Positions 10,849-21,100 are shown, counted from the stretch's first letter. The stretch is 64,000 nucleotides of DNA from Saccharothrix saharensis (GCF_006716745.1 NZ_VFPP01000001.1:3782001-3846000); one strand, 5' to 3'. The notes: generated by a model from the sequence alone, not told the origin. Numbers and translations are program-made.

Positions 10849-13800
10849 ATCGCCTGGTCAGCGGCCTGCCGGAGGGGTACGGCGACCTGCGGGCCGGGGC
10901 CCTTGGGCGTCACGGGACGCGGTCGCAGCCACAGCGAGGTGGTCCGCATGCCCTCCATCGCGGCCACGATCTGCTCCGGCGTGGCGGGCTCGCGGGTCGC
11001 CACGGGCACCAGGTCGTAGCCCCAGATGCGGAACTCCTTCAGGACCGTGACCGGATCGTCGCCGAAGCCCTCCGTCGCCGAGGCGGAGAACTCGAGGAAC
11101 ACGTGCGGCCGATCCCGGCGCAGCAGGCGCACGAGTCCGGCCAACGCCCGGTGGCCACGGCCCGGCGCGTCCACCCGGACCACCGACAGCCTGCGGCCCT
11201 GCAACGACGGCACGGCTTCCAGCTCCTTGTCGAGCCTGGTGGCACGCACGCGCGGCACGTCCTCGCCCGCCCCTTCCGGCAGCGGCTCGACCGACACCCC
11301 GCCGGTCAACGACGGCCTGGTGGTCAGCTCGCCGGTGCTCTCCCACGCGGCGGCGTCGACCAGCACGAGCTGCTGCGCCACCCGTTCGGGCAGGTTCACG
11401 TCGACGTTGTGCCGCAGCAGGGCCCGCGCGGACGGGCACGGTTCGACCGCGACCACCGCGCCACCCGTGCCGAACCGGCTGAGCATCCGCACGGTCTGGT
11501 ACCCCACGTACGCGCCGACGTCGAGGAAGATGCCGTCCGGCTCGACCACCGAGTCGATCAGCTCCGACAGGTCGGTCTCCCACACCCCGTTGCTGGACAG
11601 CATCGGGAGCATGAACGCGTCGTCCGCCGGCAGGCGCAGCAGGCCGACGTCGGTCAGCACGAGCGAGCTGCGCGGCACGACCTCGCCGTGCCGCTCGTGC
11701 TCGCGCACCACCACGCGGCGCAGGGCGTCGGCGGTCTGCTGTGCCTGGTTGGCGGCGCGGAGCCCGGCGTCGAGCCTGGCGTCACGCTCCCGGAACGCGT
11801 CCACGACCTTGGCCTCGAGCGAGTCGATCCGGTCCAGGGTGCGCTCGAGGGCGACGGCGAGCTTGTCGATGCGCTGGGCCAGGGCGTCGCCCTGCTTGGC
11901 GCGCTTCGCCGCCTCGGCGACCACGGCGTCCTCGATCTCGCGCAGCCGCCGTCCCTGGCCTGCCATGTCGGCGCGGACCCGGACCACGCCGTCGTCGATG
12001 CCCACGAGCTGGTCGGCGAGGTGGCCCTGGTGCTCGGTGTGCTGTTCCAGCTCGGCGCGCAGCACCTCCAGCTCGCCGAGGCCGATGCCGGTGGACATGT
12101 CGTCCTGGCGGCGGACCACCTCGGAGACCGTGCGCTCGACCCCGTCGACCAGCGACGTGAGCACGTTGCGCATGTGGTTGTCGTAGTGGTCGAGGACGCG
12201 CAGGACGACCTTGCGCAGTTGCGGCGCCATGGGCGTGCGGCTGGCCGTGCCGACGTCGGGTTGGCGCAGCAGGGCGTGCTTGGCCGAGTGCAGCGCCTTG
12301 AGCGGGTCGACGGTCGGCGCGGGCTTCGCGCGGCGGGCGCGCCAGCCGCGGTAGGCGTGCTCGACGCGGTCGCGGAGGACTTCGCCGATCTTGGCGACGT
12401 CACGGGTGGCGCGGAGGTGGTCGCGCCCCTTGATGCCGATCGCGACGGCCGTGGGCAGGTCGTCGGCGAGGGCGCGCATGAGCTTGGCGGCGGCCTGGAC
12501 GTCGGGTTCGACGCCTTGGCGGCACGGCACGAAGATCGCGGCGGCCTTGTCGAACTGCTCGGCGACCGCGCCGTGGTCGGAGGTCAGGATCGGCGTGGCG
12601 CGGGCGGCGTGCCCGGCGAGGGTGTGCGCGATCCGGTCGCACGCGCCACCGCGGTGCAGGTGGACGAGGCAGTCGACGGGGCCCAGTGTGTCGACCAGCT
12701 CGATGCGCGGGTCGGCGGCGGTGGCCAGGCGCAGGCGTTCGGCGGCTTCGGGGTGCGCGTCGGCGTGGGTGACCTCGATGCGCAGCGTGACGTCGTTGCG
12801 GTCGGGGAAGGCGGAGAGGAACGCGGAGACCGCGCCCAGCACGTTGCCCGCGCGGTCGACGGCGTGGTCGGCGAGGGCACCGAAGATCACGCCTTCGTGT
12901 GACTCGCGAGGCTGGTCTTCGGCTGGGGGGACGGGCAGCGGGAGGACGCGGACCGTCGGGCCGCCCTGGCGTTCGAGGGTGGCGCGGGTCGTCTCGGAGG
13001 GGACCCAGAGCTCGGCGGCGTCGGTCGGCTGCTCGTCGTCGAGGAGGTAGTCGACCACGAAGCGGCTGTCCGGGACGCGCTCGGTGGTGCCTCCGACGCG
13101 GATGACGACCGGGTAGCCGGCGGTGGTGGAGGTGGGCAGGCCGGAGGCGCGTGCGGCGGCGTGGACGAGGTCGGCGATCGGGCCGGTGCCGAGGACGGAG
13201 ACGCCGAGCTGGTCGTGCAGGACGGTGGCCTCGGTGCGGGGGCGGGGCACGGCGTCGACCGGCAACCGGCCCGCCGCGACGCCGACGCTCGCGCACCAGT
13301 CGCGGAACGCCGGGGCGTCCGCGCCGAACGGGTCGGGGAACTGGGTGCGCAGGGCCGGGTCGGAACGCCAGAGGGCGGCGGCCCAGCGCGTGCTGCCGGG
13401 GAGGTCGGGTGCCGGTTCGCTGGCCCAGGCCACGAACCCGGCTCCGCCGTCGGGGCCGAAGGCGGGGGGTGGGGTGGTGCGGGCCGGGGACGCGGCGGGG
13501 CCGGCGGCCGGTCTGGTGGTGGAGCCGGGGGTTGAGGGGCGCGCGGGCTGATCGGTCGAGGACGGCGCGGTCGAGGACTCGGGCAGGGCTGCGGGCTCGG
13601 GCCGGTCAGCGGCGGCACGCTCGGGCTGGTCGCCGGGAGCGCGCTCGACTTCACCGGCGGCAGGCGGAGGCAGCGTCCCCGAGGACCCGGGGGAAGCGAC
13701 CCGCTCGACCTGGTCGGCGGCGGGCGTGGGCGGCTCGGGCCGGCCGGTGGGGACAGCGGTGCCGTTGGTGGCGTCCGTGGCGGGGCGGTCGGTCGCCGGG

Positions 13801-14948
13801 GTCGCCTCGGCCGGCGGTGCGGCGGCTGCGGTGCCGTTGGTGGTGGGGGGCGTGGCGGACGGCCGGACGTCGTTCGGCGGCGTCGCGGGCTCGGGGGCCG
13901 GTGGCTCGCCGGGGGTCCAGCCTTCGGGGCTGAAGGCGGAGCCCGGGTGGGAGCGGGCGGTGGTGCGGTAGTCCGCGCGCAGGGCGTCCGGGATCTGGGT
14001 GCCGTCGGCGAGTTGGCCGAAGCCGTAGCGGACCCGTTGGGGTGAGTGGCCCTTGCGCACCAGTTCGGCCCGGTAGGTCGTGCACAGCTCGGCCAGCAGC
14101 GGGTGTTCGGAGAGCAGGACGCGGGGGCGGTCGGTGAAGTCGGCGGACAGCAGCCACGGGCGGTGGGGGTCGAAGCCCGCGAAGTGGACCGTGCGGATCG
14201 GCTCGCCGAGGGTGGTCAGGGTGCCGTCGGGGCGGCGGTGCAGGTCGCGCTGGGCGGCGTTCCACACCGACAGGCCGACCGTGGCGTCACGCAGCACGTG
14301 CAGGTTGACCAGGGCGGGTGCCATGTCCAAGACGGCCTTGGTGGCGTCCGGGGTGCGGCGCAGCTGGTCGGCCAGCGAGCGCAGGAACGGCTCGGCACCC
14401 GGCGCGACCAGCAGGAAACCCGGGTCGAAGACGCCCGTTTCGAGCAGCTCGGTCGGCGTGGGGCGCAGGCCGTCGTCCGGCAACGGGCGCAGCGCCCTCG
14501 GCAGCAGCACGAGCGGGCCGCGGCGGACCGCGGACTCGACCACGTCGGTCAGCGGGCCGAGGACCTGCACCCACGGGTCCAGGCACAGCACCGGCACGCC
14601 CTGGCCCAGCAGTTGCTCCAGCAGCTTGGGCCGCAGCGCCCCGCACAGCTGAGCGGCCGTGCAGCCGGTCGCCAGTTCCGCCAGCTCTTCCCGGCTCATC
14701 CCCAGGTCGGCGGGGGTGACCAGGCCCGGGCCGGAGTGCTCCGGCGCGGCGTCGACCACCAGCGCCAGGAACCTGGCCTGCGGGTGGTTGGCCAGGAACG
14801 AGCTGGACAGCACCTTCACCGCGGGCAGGTCGGCGGCGGTGGCCACCGTGCAGGCGATGAACGTGGGACGGGATTCCGGACGCGCGGGCACCTCGGTCAC
14901 GGTCTGCAAACCTAGCTTCTCCGAGTGCCCGGTGTGCACCACCCGCAC
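10845..14948 (-). CDS. Giant two-glycosyltransferase-like / FkbM methyltransferase protein
   Basis: A 1,367-residue multidomain protein. Residues 1-325 resemble a GT8/nucleotide-sugar-transferase-like domain (FIACTVATAADLPAVKVLSSSF, with LCLDPWVQVLGPL in the middle). Residues 326-500 are a low-complexity Pro/Ala/Thr linker. Residues 500-855 resemble a GT-B glycosyltransferase (GVIFGALADHAVDRAGNVLG, later PILTSDHGAVAEQFD). Residues 915-1100 are predicted coiled coil. The C-terminus (about 1135-1340) is an FkbM-type SAM methyltransferase with motif I GIFLDVGAYVGYQTVRML. The GTG at 14948 has GAGGGAG upstream; a GTG at 14963 overlaps the glnA2 stop (GTGA). Either start implies coupling to glnA2. 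Probable cell-envelope or exopolysaccharide decoration enzyme; the substrates are unknown. Confidence 0.75.
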   Translation of the reverse strand: MRVVHTGHSEKLGLQTVTEVPARPESRPTFIACTVATAADLPAVKVLSSSFLANHPQARFLALVVDAAPEHSGPGLVTPADLGMSREELAELATGCTAAQLCGALRPKLLEQLLGQGVPVLCLDPWVQVLGPLTDVVESAVRRGPLVLLPRALRPLPDDGLRPTPTELLETGVFDPGFLLVAPGAEPFLRSLADQLRRTPDATKAVLDMAPALVNLHVLRDATVGLSVWNAAQRDLHRRPDGTLTTLGEPIRTVHFAGFDPHRPWLLSADFTDRPRVLLSEHPLLAELCTTYRAELVRKGHSPQRVRYGFGQLADGTQIPDALRADYRTTARSHPGSAFSPEGWTPGEPPAPEPATPPNDVRPSATPPTTNGTAAAAPPAEATPATDRPATDATNGTAVPTGRPEPPTPAADQVERVASPGSSGTLPPPAAGEVERAPGDQPERAAADRPEPAALPESSTAPSSTDQPARPSTPGSTTRPAAGPAASPARTTPPPAFGPDGGAGFVAWASEPAPDLPGSTRWAAALWRSDPALRTQFPDPFGADAPAFRDWCASVGVAAGRLPVDAVPRPRTEATVLHDQLGVSVLGTGPIADLVHAAARASGLPTSTTAGYPVVIRVGGTTERVPDSRFVVDYLLDDEQPTDAAELWVPSETTRATLERQGGPTVRVLPLPVPPAEDQPRESHEGVIFGALADHAVDRAGNVLGAVSAFLSAFPDRNDVTLRIEVTHADAHPEAAERLRLATAADPRIELVDTLGPVDCLVHLHRGGACDRIAHTLAGHAARATPILTSDHGAVAEQFDKAAAIFVPCRQGVEPDVQAAAKLMRALADDLPTAVAIGIKGRDHLRATRDVAKIGEVLRDRVEHAYRGWRARRAKPAPTVDPLKALHSAKHALLRQPDVGTASRTPMAPQLRKVVLRVLDHYDNHMRNVLTSLVDGVERTVSEVVRRQDDMSTGIGLGELEVLRAELEQHTEHQGHLADQLVGIDDGVVRVRADMAGQGRRLREIEDAVVAEAAKRAKQGDALAQRIDKLAVALERTLDRIDSLEAKVVDAFRERDARLDAGLRAANQAQQTADALRRVVVREHERHGEVVPRSSLVLTDVGLLRLPADDAFMLPMLSSNGVWETDLSELIDSVVEPDGIFLDVGAYVGYQTVRMLSRFGTGGAVVAVEPCPSARALLRHNVDVNLPERVAQQLVLVDAAAWESTGELTTRPSLTGGVSVEPLPEGAGEDVPRVRATRLDKELEAVPSLQGRRLSVVRVDAPGRGHRALAGLVRLLRRDRPHVFLEFSASATEGFGDDPVTVLKEFRIWGYDLVPVATREPATPEQIVAAMEGMRTTSLWLRPRPVTPKGPGPQVAVPLRQAADQAI

Positions 14949-14959
14949 AGGCGTCTCCC

Positions 14960-16303
14960 TCACAGGACGGGCAACAGGTTGCGCAGCTCGTACGGCGTCA
15001 CGCTGCGTCGGTACCCGTCCCACTCGGCCCGCTTGTTGCGCAGGAAGAAGTCGTACACGTGCTCGCCCAGCGCTTCGGGGAGCAGTTCGGAGTTCTCCAT
15101 CTCGGTCAACGCCTCGCCGAGGTTCTGCGGCAGGTTGTCGTACCCGGCGGCGCGCCGCTCCCGGTCGGTCAGCGACCACACGTCGTCCTCGGCGGGCGGC
15201 GGCAGCTCGTAGCCCTTCTCGATGCCCTTGAGCCCGGCCGCCAGGATCACCGCGTACGCCAGGTACGGGTTGCAGGCCGAGTCGAGGGAGCGGATCTCCA
15301 CCCGGCGCGACGACGACTTGCCCGGCGAGTACATCGGCACGCGCACCAGCGCGGACCGGTTCGCGTGGCCCCAGCACACGGCCGTCGGCGCTTCGCCGCC
15401 CACGATCAGGCGCTTGTAGGAGTTCACCCACTGGTTGGTCACGCCGGAGATCTCGCGGGCGTGCTTCAACAGGCCGGCGACGAACATCTTGCCGGTGTCG
15501 GAGAGCTGGTACGGGTCCTCGGCGTCGTAGAACGCGTTGCGGTCGCCCTCGAACAGGCTGACGTGCGTGTGCATGCCGCTGCCGGGCTGGTCGGTGAACG
15601 GCTTCGGCATGAACGAGGCGCGCACGCCCTGCGTGATCGCGACCTCCTTGATCACGTACCGGAACGTCATCACGTTGTCGGCCATGGTCAGGGCGTCGGC
15701 GTAGCGCAGGTCGATCTCCTGCTGGCCGGGCGCGCCCTCGTGGTGGCTGAACTCGACCGAGATGCCCATCGCCTCCAGCGCCTCGATGGCGTGGCGGCGG
15801 AAGTGGGTCGCGGTCTCGTGGCTGGTCTGGTCGAAGAAACCGCCGTTGTCGGCCGGGACGGGCTCGCTCCCGTCGTCCGGCAGACCCTTGAGCAGGAAGA
15901 ACTCCATCTCGGGGTGCACGTAGCAGGTGAAGCCCGCTTCGCTGGCCTTGGCCAGGGTGCGGCGCAGCACGTGCCGCGGGTCGGCCCACGACGGCGCGCC
16001 GTCCGGCATGGCGATGTCGCAGAACATCCGCGCCGAGTAGTGGCTCTTGTCCGGCGTCTGCCACGGCAGCACCTGGAACGTCGACGGGTCGGGCTTGGCC
16101 ACCATGTCCGACTCGTACACGCGGGCGAAGCCCTCGATGGCCGAGCCGTCGAAGCCGATGCCCTCGCTGAAGGCGCCTTCGAGCTCCGCGGGTGCGATCG
16201 CCACCGACTTGAGGAAGCCCAGGACGTCGGTGAACCAGAGCCGGACGAACCGGATGTCGCGTTCCTCGAGGGTGCGGAGCACGAACTCCTGCTGGCGGTT
16301 CAT
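14960..16303 (-). CDS. glnA2: Glutamine synthetase family protein GlnA2
   Basis: A 447-residue type I glutamine synthetase-like enzyme with beta-grasp N-domain and catalytic domain. Visible motifs: DGSAIEGF (residue 52 onward), YVHPEMEFFLL (metal-binding Glu), FSHHEGAPGQQEIDL (metal site), NQWVNSYKRLI and RRVEIRSLDSACNPYLAYA. The region that carries the adenylylation tyrosine in housekeeping GlnA (NLYDLPPEE) reads EDDVWSLTDRER, so the regulatory Tyr is absent. This tail matches mycobacterial GlnA2 (Rv2222c type). In Streptomyces, GlnA2/GlnA3-type enzymes glutamylate polyamines, so glutamine synthesis may not be its main job. It overlaps or abuts the giant FkbM gene instead of glnE. Confidence 0.9.
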   Translation of the reverse strand: MNRQQEFVLRTLEERDIRFVRLWFTDVLGFLKSVAIAPAELEGAFSEGIGFDGSAIEGFARVYESDMVAKPDPSTFQVLPWQTPDKSHYSARMFCDIAMPDGAPSWADPRHVLRRTLAKASEAGFTCYVHPEMEFFLLKGLPDDGSEPVPADNGGFFDQTSHETATHFRRHAIEALEAMGISVEFSHHEGAPGQQEIDLRYADALTMADNVMTFRYVIKEVAITQGVRASFMPKPFTDQPGSGMHTHVSLFEGDRNAFYDAEDPYQLSDTGKMFVAGLLKHAREISGVTNQWVNSYKRLIVGGEAPTAVCWGHANRSALVRVPMYSPGKSSSRRVEIRSLDSACNPYLAYAVILAAGLKGIEKGYELPPPAEDDVWSLTDRERRAAGYDNLPQNLGEALTEMENSELLPEALGEHVYDFFLRNKRAEWDGYRRSVTPYELRNLLPVL

Positions 16304-16453
16304 GACACGAAGCCTAGGTAAGGGAGGTCAACGGCGCGTTGCCGACTCGGCCGAACGTGCTGGGCCGTTTGCCGCGCCGAGAAGAATACGCAGGTCAGGG
16401 CCTTGCGGAAGCGTTCGGCCGTGCTGTCGGGTGGCTGGATCTACGATGCACCC

Positions 16454-17107
16454 ATGCTCCCTCGTCGCGCCCTGATCGGGTCGCTCGTGCTCGCACTCGT
16501 GGCGGGCTGCACGTCGTCCGGTGGTGGCGGCGGTTCCCTGCCCGACGGGCCGGACCTGCTGGCCAAGGCGTCCGCCGGGATGAAGTCGGTGACCAGCACG
16601 CACTTCACCATCAAGGTGGACGGCGAGCTGCCGGGCGTGACGGTGAAGGACGCCGAGGGCGACCTGAACGCCGAGGGCCAGTCGCAGGGCCGGGCGAAGG
16701 TGGAGCAGTTCGGCCAGTTGATCGAGGTCGAGTACGTGCTGGTCGAGCGGGACCTGTACTTCAAGGGCCCGACCGGCGGGTTCACCAAGCTGCCCGCGGC
16801 GCTGGCGGGCCAGGTGTACGACCCGACCGCGATCCTGGACCCGGACAAGGGCGTGGCCAAGGTGCTGGCCGACGCGCGGGACGCGAGGACGGTGTCGGAC
16901 GACGACGGGGTGGCGGTGGTCGAGGCGACCGTGCCGAAGGACGTGGTCGCCGGGCTGGTGCCGGGCATCGACGCCGACGTGGCCTCGCGGTTCTCGCTGA
17001 AGGACGAGCGGGTGCAGCAGGCGCTGTTCACCCTGCCGAGCGGGGCGAAGGTGACGATCGAGCTGTCCGACTTCAACAAGCCCGTCACCGTTTCGCCGCC
17101 CGCGTGA
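16454..17107 (+). CDS. lprG: LppX/LprAFG-family lipoprotein (LprG)
   Basis: A 217-residue lipoprotein. The signal peptide ends in the lipobox VAGC with Cys19, followed by a Ser/Gly linker. The mature part ([21 protein letters not shown]...) has the fold of the LprG/LppX family, whose hydrophobic cavity carries acylated glycolipids to the outer envelope. The TGA overlaps the GTG of the next gene, an MFS transporter of the P55 type. This lprG-P55 order is the conserved Rv1411c-Rv1410c operon of mycobacteria, involved in lipid export and envelope integrity. The start ATG at 16454 precedes the basic n-region MLPRR. Confidence 0.9.
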   Translation: MLPRRALIGSLVLALVAGCTSSGGGGGSLPDGPDLLAKASAGMKSVTSTHFTIKVDGELPGVTVKDAEGDLNAEGQSQGRAKVEQFGQLIEVEYVLVERDLYFKGPTGGFTKLPAALAGQVYDPTAILDPDKGVAKVLADARDARTVSDDDGVAVVEATVPKDVVAGLVPGIDADVASRFSLKDERVQQALFTLPSGAKVTIELSDFNKPVTVSPPA

Positions 17108-18657
17108 GCCCTGCCGTGGACGGTTCGGCGATGAACGCGGTCAAGGCGCGGCGGCTGGCGATCGGGGCCGGTGCGGCGGCGGTGCTGCTGGGCGCGCTGG
17201 ACGCGTACGTGGTCGTCGGCGTGCTCGTGGACATGGTGCGCGACCTGGGCATCCCGGTGAACCACCTGGAACGCGCCACGCCCGTGGTGACCGGGTACCT
17301 GCTCGGCTACGTGGCCGGGATGCCGTTGCTGGGGCAGCTCTCGGACCGGTTCGGGCGGCGGCTGGTGCTGCACCTGTGCCTGGTCGGGTTCGCGGTGGGC
17401 TCGGCGGTGACGGCGCTGGCGGGTGACCTGCCGCTGCTGGTGGCCGGGCGGGTGGTGCAGGGCCTGGCCGGTGGCGCGTTGCTGCCGGTGACGATGGCGC
17501 TGGTCGCGGACCTGTGGGCGGCGGAACGGCGCGCGTCGGCGTTGGGCGTGGTGGGCGCGGCTCAGGAGCTGGGCAGCGTGCTGGGCACGCTGTACGGCGT
17601 CGGGTTGGCGTCGTTGTTCAACGCCTGGTCGTTCTTCGAGTCGGTGGAGCCGCAGAGCTGGCGGTGGGTGTTCTGGGTGAACCTGCCGCTGGCGGCGGTG
17701 GCGATGGTGGTCGTGCAGCTCACCGTGCCGCGGTCGGCCCGGTCGTCGGTGCGGATCGACTTCGTCGGTGGCGGGCTGCTGGCACTGGCGCTGTCGCTGC
17801 TGGTGGTGGCGCTCTACAACCCCGACCCGTCGCGGTCGGTGCTGCCGTCGTGGGGTTGGCCCGCGCTGGGCGCGTCGGCGGTGGTGTTCGCCGGGTTCGT
17901 GCTGTGGGAGCGGCGGTCGCCGGTGCGGCTGCTCGACCCGGCCGGGGTGGCGATGGGGCCGTTCCTGGCGTCGCTGGGCGTGTCGTCGGCGACCGGTGCG
18001 GCGTTGATGGTGACGTTGGTGGACGTGGAGCTGTTCGCGCAGACCGTGCTGGGGCGCGACTCGGCCGCGGCGGCGGCCATGCTGGCGCGGTTCCTGATCG
18101 CGTTGCCGGTGGGCGCGCTGGTCGGCGGGTGGCTCGCGGCGCGCACGCGGTCGGGTGACCGGTGGGTGTCGTTCGCGGGGCTGGTGATCGCGGGCGCGGC
18201 CTACGCGCTGATCGCGCGGTGGCCCGCTTCGGTGACGTCGTTCGTGGTGGGGCGGGACCTGGCGGTGGCCGGGTTCGGGCTGGGGCTGGTGATCGCGCCG
18301 GTGTCGGCGGCGGTGCTGCGGGTCGTGCCGGCGGCGCAGCACGGTGTCGCGTCGGCCGCCGTGGTCGTGGCGCGGATGACCGGGATGCTGGTCGGGGTGG
18401 CCGGGTTGTCGGCCTGGGGGCTGCACCGGTTCCGCGAGCTGACGGCGGACTTGAACACTCCGCTGCCGTTCGGGCTCACGCCGGAGGAGTTCGCCGAGCA
18501 GGCGGCGGCCTACCGCGAGGCGCTGACGGCGGCGTTGCTGACCGAGTACCACGAGATCTTCTGGATCACGGCGGTGATCTGCGGCATCGGCGCGGTGGTG
18601 TCGCTGCTGCTGCCCCGGGCCGGGTCGACCGCGGGAACGAACCACTCGGACGAGTGA
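17104..18657 (+). CDS. P55-type MFS transporter
   Basis: A 517-residue MFS permease with 12-14 helices. Motif A is [15 protein letters not shown] (loop 2-3). The TM1 motif [14 protein letters not shown] keeps the acidic residue typical of drug:H+ antiporters, and a large loop after helix 13 ([17 protein letters not shown]) matches Rv1410c (P55, 518 aa). The GTG start at 17104 overlaps the lprG stop (GTGA), giving translational coupling; an ATG at 17131 is an alternative. With LprG it probably exports triacylglycerides or glycolipids and affects drug tolerance, as known in mycobacteria. Confidence 0.9.
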   Translation: MSPAVDGSAMNAVKARRLAIGAGAAAVLLGALDAYVVVGVLVDMVRDLGIPVNHLERATPVVTGYLLGYVAGMPLLGQLSDRFGRRLVLHLCLVGFAVGSAVTALAGDLPLLVAGRVVQGLAGGALLPVTMALVADLWAAERRASALGVVGAAQELGSVLGTLYGVGLASLFNAWSFFESVEPQSWRWVFWVNLPLAAVAMVVVQLTVPRSARSSVRIDFVGGGLLALALSLLVVALYNPDPSRSVLPSWGWPALGASAVVFAGFVLWERRSPVRLLDPAGVAMGPFLASLGVSSATGAALMVTLVDVELFAQTVLGRDSAAAAAMLARFLIALPVGALVGGWLAARTRSGDRWVSFAGLVIAGAAYALIARWPASVTSFVVGRDLAVAGFGLGLVIAPVSAAVLRVVPAAQHGVASAAVVVARMTGMLVGVAGLSAWGLHRFRELTADLNTPLPFGLTPEEFAEQAAAYREALTAALLTEYHEIFWITAVICGIGAVVSLLLPRAGSTAGTNHSDE

Positions 18658-18699
18658 ACCGACCCTGCGTGGGCGGGTGGGTCGACGGACCATGGCCGC

Positions 18700-19302
18700 A
18701 TGACACATCCCGATGCGAACACCGCTGGTCAGGCCGGACGCGGCGACGCGGAGGCCGGCCGCGGGCGAACGTTGTGGATCACCTTCGGGGTGATCACCCT
18801 GTTGATCGGCGTGGCCGTGCTGCTGTGGCCGGGGCTCACGCTGGTGACGGCGGCCGTGCTGTTCGGCCTGGAGATGCTCATCACCGGCGTGTTCTGGCTG
18901 GTCGGCTCGTTCACCGGCGGTGAACCGGGGCGGCAGCGCTGGCTGATGGCGGTGGCCGGGCTGCTGGCGCTGGTCGCGGGCATCCTGTGCCTGCGCGCGC
19001 CGTTCCAGACGATCGCGGTGCTGGCGCTGCTGCTCGGCGTGACCTGGGTCGTCGGCGGCGTGGCGGAGATCTTCCACGGGTTCGGCAAGAGCGGGTGGGC
19101 CGTGTTCTCCGGCGCGATCACCGCGCTCGGCGGGGTCGTGGTGCTGGTGTGGCCGGTGGCGAGCCTGATCGCGCTGGTCTGGCTGCTCGCCGTGGTGCTG
19201 ATCGTGTTCGGGGCGATGGCCATCGCGGGCGGCGTCGGCGCGAACCGCAAGCCGCGCGCCAGGACGGCGGCCGCGCCCACCGGGACGACGGCCACCGCCT
19301 GA
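18700..19302 (+). CDS. HdeD/DUF308 family membrane protein
   Basis: A 200-residue protein with six predicted helices arranged as three repeated pairs of the DUF308/HdeD family (for example FGVITLLIGVAVLLWPGLTL, then VAGLLALVAGILCL, then ITALGGVVVLVWPVASL). Both termini are hydrophilic, with a basic Ala/Thr-rich tail. In E. coli HdeD is linked to acid resistance; in actinobacteria the role is not established. It lies 42 bases after the transporter and may be transcribed with lprG-P55. Confidence 0.82.
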   Translation: MTHPDANTAGQAGRGDAEAGRGRTLWITFGVITLLIGVAVLLWPGLTLVTAAVLFGLEMLITGVFWLVGSFTGGEPGRQRWLMAVAGLLALVAGILCLRAPFQTIAVLALLLGVTWVVGGVAEIFHGFGKSGWAVFSGAITALGGVVVLVWPVASLIALVWLLAVVLIVFGAMAIAGGVGANRKPRARTAAAPTGTTATA

Positions 19303-19311
19303 CGAACGCGC

Positions 19312-21027
19312 TCAGCCCTCGCGCCAGCCGCTGGTGATCGGCAGCCTGCGGTCCCGCCCGAACGCCTTGAAGGTGATCTTCGTGCCCGGCGGGTACTGGC
19401 GGCGCTTGTACTCGGCCTTGTCCACCATGCGCAGCACCTTGTCGACCAGCTCGTGCGTGAAGCCCATCGCGATCAGGTCGCGGTAGCCCTTGTCGCCCTC
19501 GACGTAGTCGTCCAGCACCGAGTCGAGCAGCTCGTAGTCGGGCAGCGAGTCGGTGTCGACCTGGCCGGGGCGCAGCTCGGCCGACGGCGGCTTGGTGATC
19601 GAGTTCTCCGGGATCGGCGGCAGCTCGCCCAGCTTCTCCGCCTCGGCGTTGCGCCACCGCGCCAAGTCCCACACCAGCGTCTTGAGCACGTCCTTGATCG
19701 GCGCGAACCCGCCGACCGCGTCGCCGTAGATGGTCGAGTAGCCCACGGCCAGCTCGGTCTTGTTGCCGGTGGCCAGCACCAGGTGGCCGTGCTGGTTCGA
19801 CAGCCCCATCAGCGTGACGCCGCGGCACCGCGCCTGGACGTTCTCCTCGGCGAGCCCGGTCAGCCCGAGCTGGTCCACGAACACGCCGACCATGTCCGCG
19901 ATGGGCTGCTCCGAGTAGTGGCAGCCGGTGCGCTGGGCCAGGTCGTGGGCGTCGGACTTCGAGTGGTCCGACGAGTACACCGACGGCATCGACACGCCGT
20001 ACACGTGGTCGGCGCCCAGGGCGTCCACCGACAGCGCGGCCACGACCGCCGAGTCGATGCCGCCCGACAACCCGAGCACGACCGACCGGAAGCCGTTCTT
20101 GTGCACGTAGTCGCGCAGGCCGGTGACGAGCGCGTGCCACACCTCCGCCTCGTCCGACAGCGGCTCGGCGGACTGCGGCACGGGCAGCGGCTCGTAGGCC
20201 GGCAGCGGGTCGTGGGTCAGGGTGCGGCGGTTGACCGTGAACCCGCCGTACGCGCCTTCCGTGCGCGGCGCGCCGCCCGGCAGGTCGAGGTCCAGCACGA
20301 CCAAGTGCTCGACGAACTGCGGCGCGCGCGTGATCAGCGAGCCGTCCGCGCCGACCACCATCGTGTCGCCGTCGAACACCAGCTCGTCCTGCCCGCCGAT
20401 CAGGTTCACGTACGCCAGCGGCGCGCGCGCCTCGACCGCGCGCCGCGCGACCAGCGGCAGCCGGGCGTCGTCCTTCTTGCGCTCGTACGGCGACGCGTTC
20501 GGCGAGACCACCAGGTCCACGCCCGCCTCGCCGAGCGCGGCGATCGGACCGCCGTCCTGCCACAGGTCCTCGCAGATCACCATGCCGACCTCGACGCCGT
20601 GCACGCGCACGGCGTCCAGCTCGTCGCCGGGCGTGAAGTAGCGGCGCTCGTCGAACACGCCGTAGTTCGGCAGGTGGTGCTTGTGCTGGCGGGCGACGAC
20701 CCGGCCCCGGAACAGCACGGCGGCGGTGTTGCGCATGCCGCGCTCGTCGCGGTCGAGGTAGCCGACGAACACCGCCAGCTCGCCGCAGCCCTCGTCGTCC
20801 AGGCGGGACGCCAGCGCGGTCAGCGCCTCCTTGGACGCCTCCGCGAAGGACACGCGCAGCGCCAGGTCCTCGACCGGGTAGCCGGTCAGCGCCATCTCGG
20901 GGAAGACCGCGAGGTGGGCGCCCGCCTCCACGGCCTTGCGGGACCACTCGACGACCAGTTCGGTGTTGCCCGCCAGGTCGCCGACACAGGCGTTGACCTG
21001 GGCGAGGGCGAGTCGGAGCTGTGGCAT
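19312..21027 (-). CDS. nadE: Glutamine-dependent NAD+ synthetase
   Basis: A 571-residue two-domain enzyme for the last step of NAD synthesis (deamido-NAD + Gln + ATP). The N-terminal nitrilase/glutaminase domain shows the Glu-Lys-Cys triad: Glu44 in VFPEMALTGY, Lys116 in QHKHHLP, Cys152 in MVICEDLW. The C-terminal synthetase domain carries the PP-loop LGLSGGIDSAVVAAL, then LATGNKTELAVGY and the late KITFKAFGRDRRLPI. The ATG at 21027 begins MPQLRLALAQVN, the family start. The C-terminus is convergent with the DUF308 gene, nine bases away. Confidence 0.96.
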   Translation of the reverse strand: MPQLRLALAQVNACVGDLAGNTELVVEWSRKAVEAGAHLAVFPEMALTGYPVEDLALRVSFAEASKEALTALASRLDDEGCGELAVFVGYLDRDERGMRNTAAVLFRGRVVARQHKHHLPNYGVFDERRYFTPGDELDAVRVHGVEVGMVICEDLWQDGGPIAALGEAGVDLVVSPNASPYERKKDDARLPLVARRAVEARAPLAYVNLIGGQDELVFDGDTMVVGADGSLITRAPQFVEHLVVLDLDLPGGAPRTEGAYGGFTVNRRTLTHDPLPAYEPLPVPQSAEPLSDEAEVWHALVTGLRDYVHKNGFRSVVLGLSGGIDSAVVAALSVDALGADHVYGVSMPSVYSSDHSKSDAHDLAQRTGCHYSEQPIADMVGVFVDQLGLTGLAEENVQARCRGVTLMGLSNQHGHLVLATGNKTELAVGYSTIYGDAVGGFAPIKDVLKTLVWDLARWRNAEAEKLGELPPIPENSITKPPSAELRPGQVDTDSLPDYELLDSVLDDYVEGDKGYRDLIAMGFTHELVDKVLRMVDKAEYKRRQYPPGTKITFKAFGRDRRLPITSGWREG

Positions 21028-21100
21028 GAGGGCATTCTCGCTCACCCGGAGCGGCCTTGGCGGCCGTTGTGTCCCACGAGTCACACCTACGATCGGGGAC

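Noticed and set aside
10842-12902. Long plus-strand frame of 686 codons
   Set aside because: Antisense shadow of the glycosyltransferase/FkbM gene, rich in Arg/His/Gly; the minus-strand protein has clear domains.
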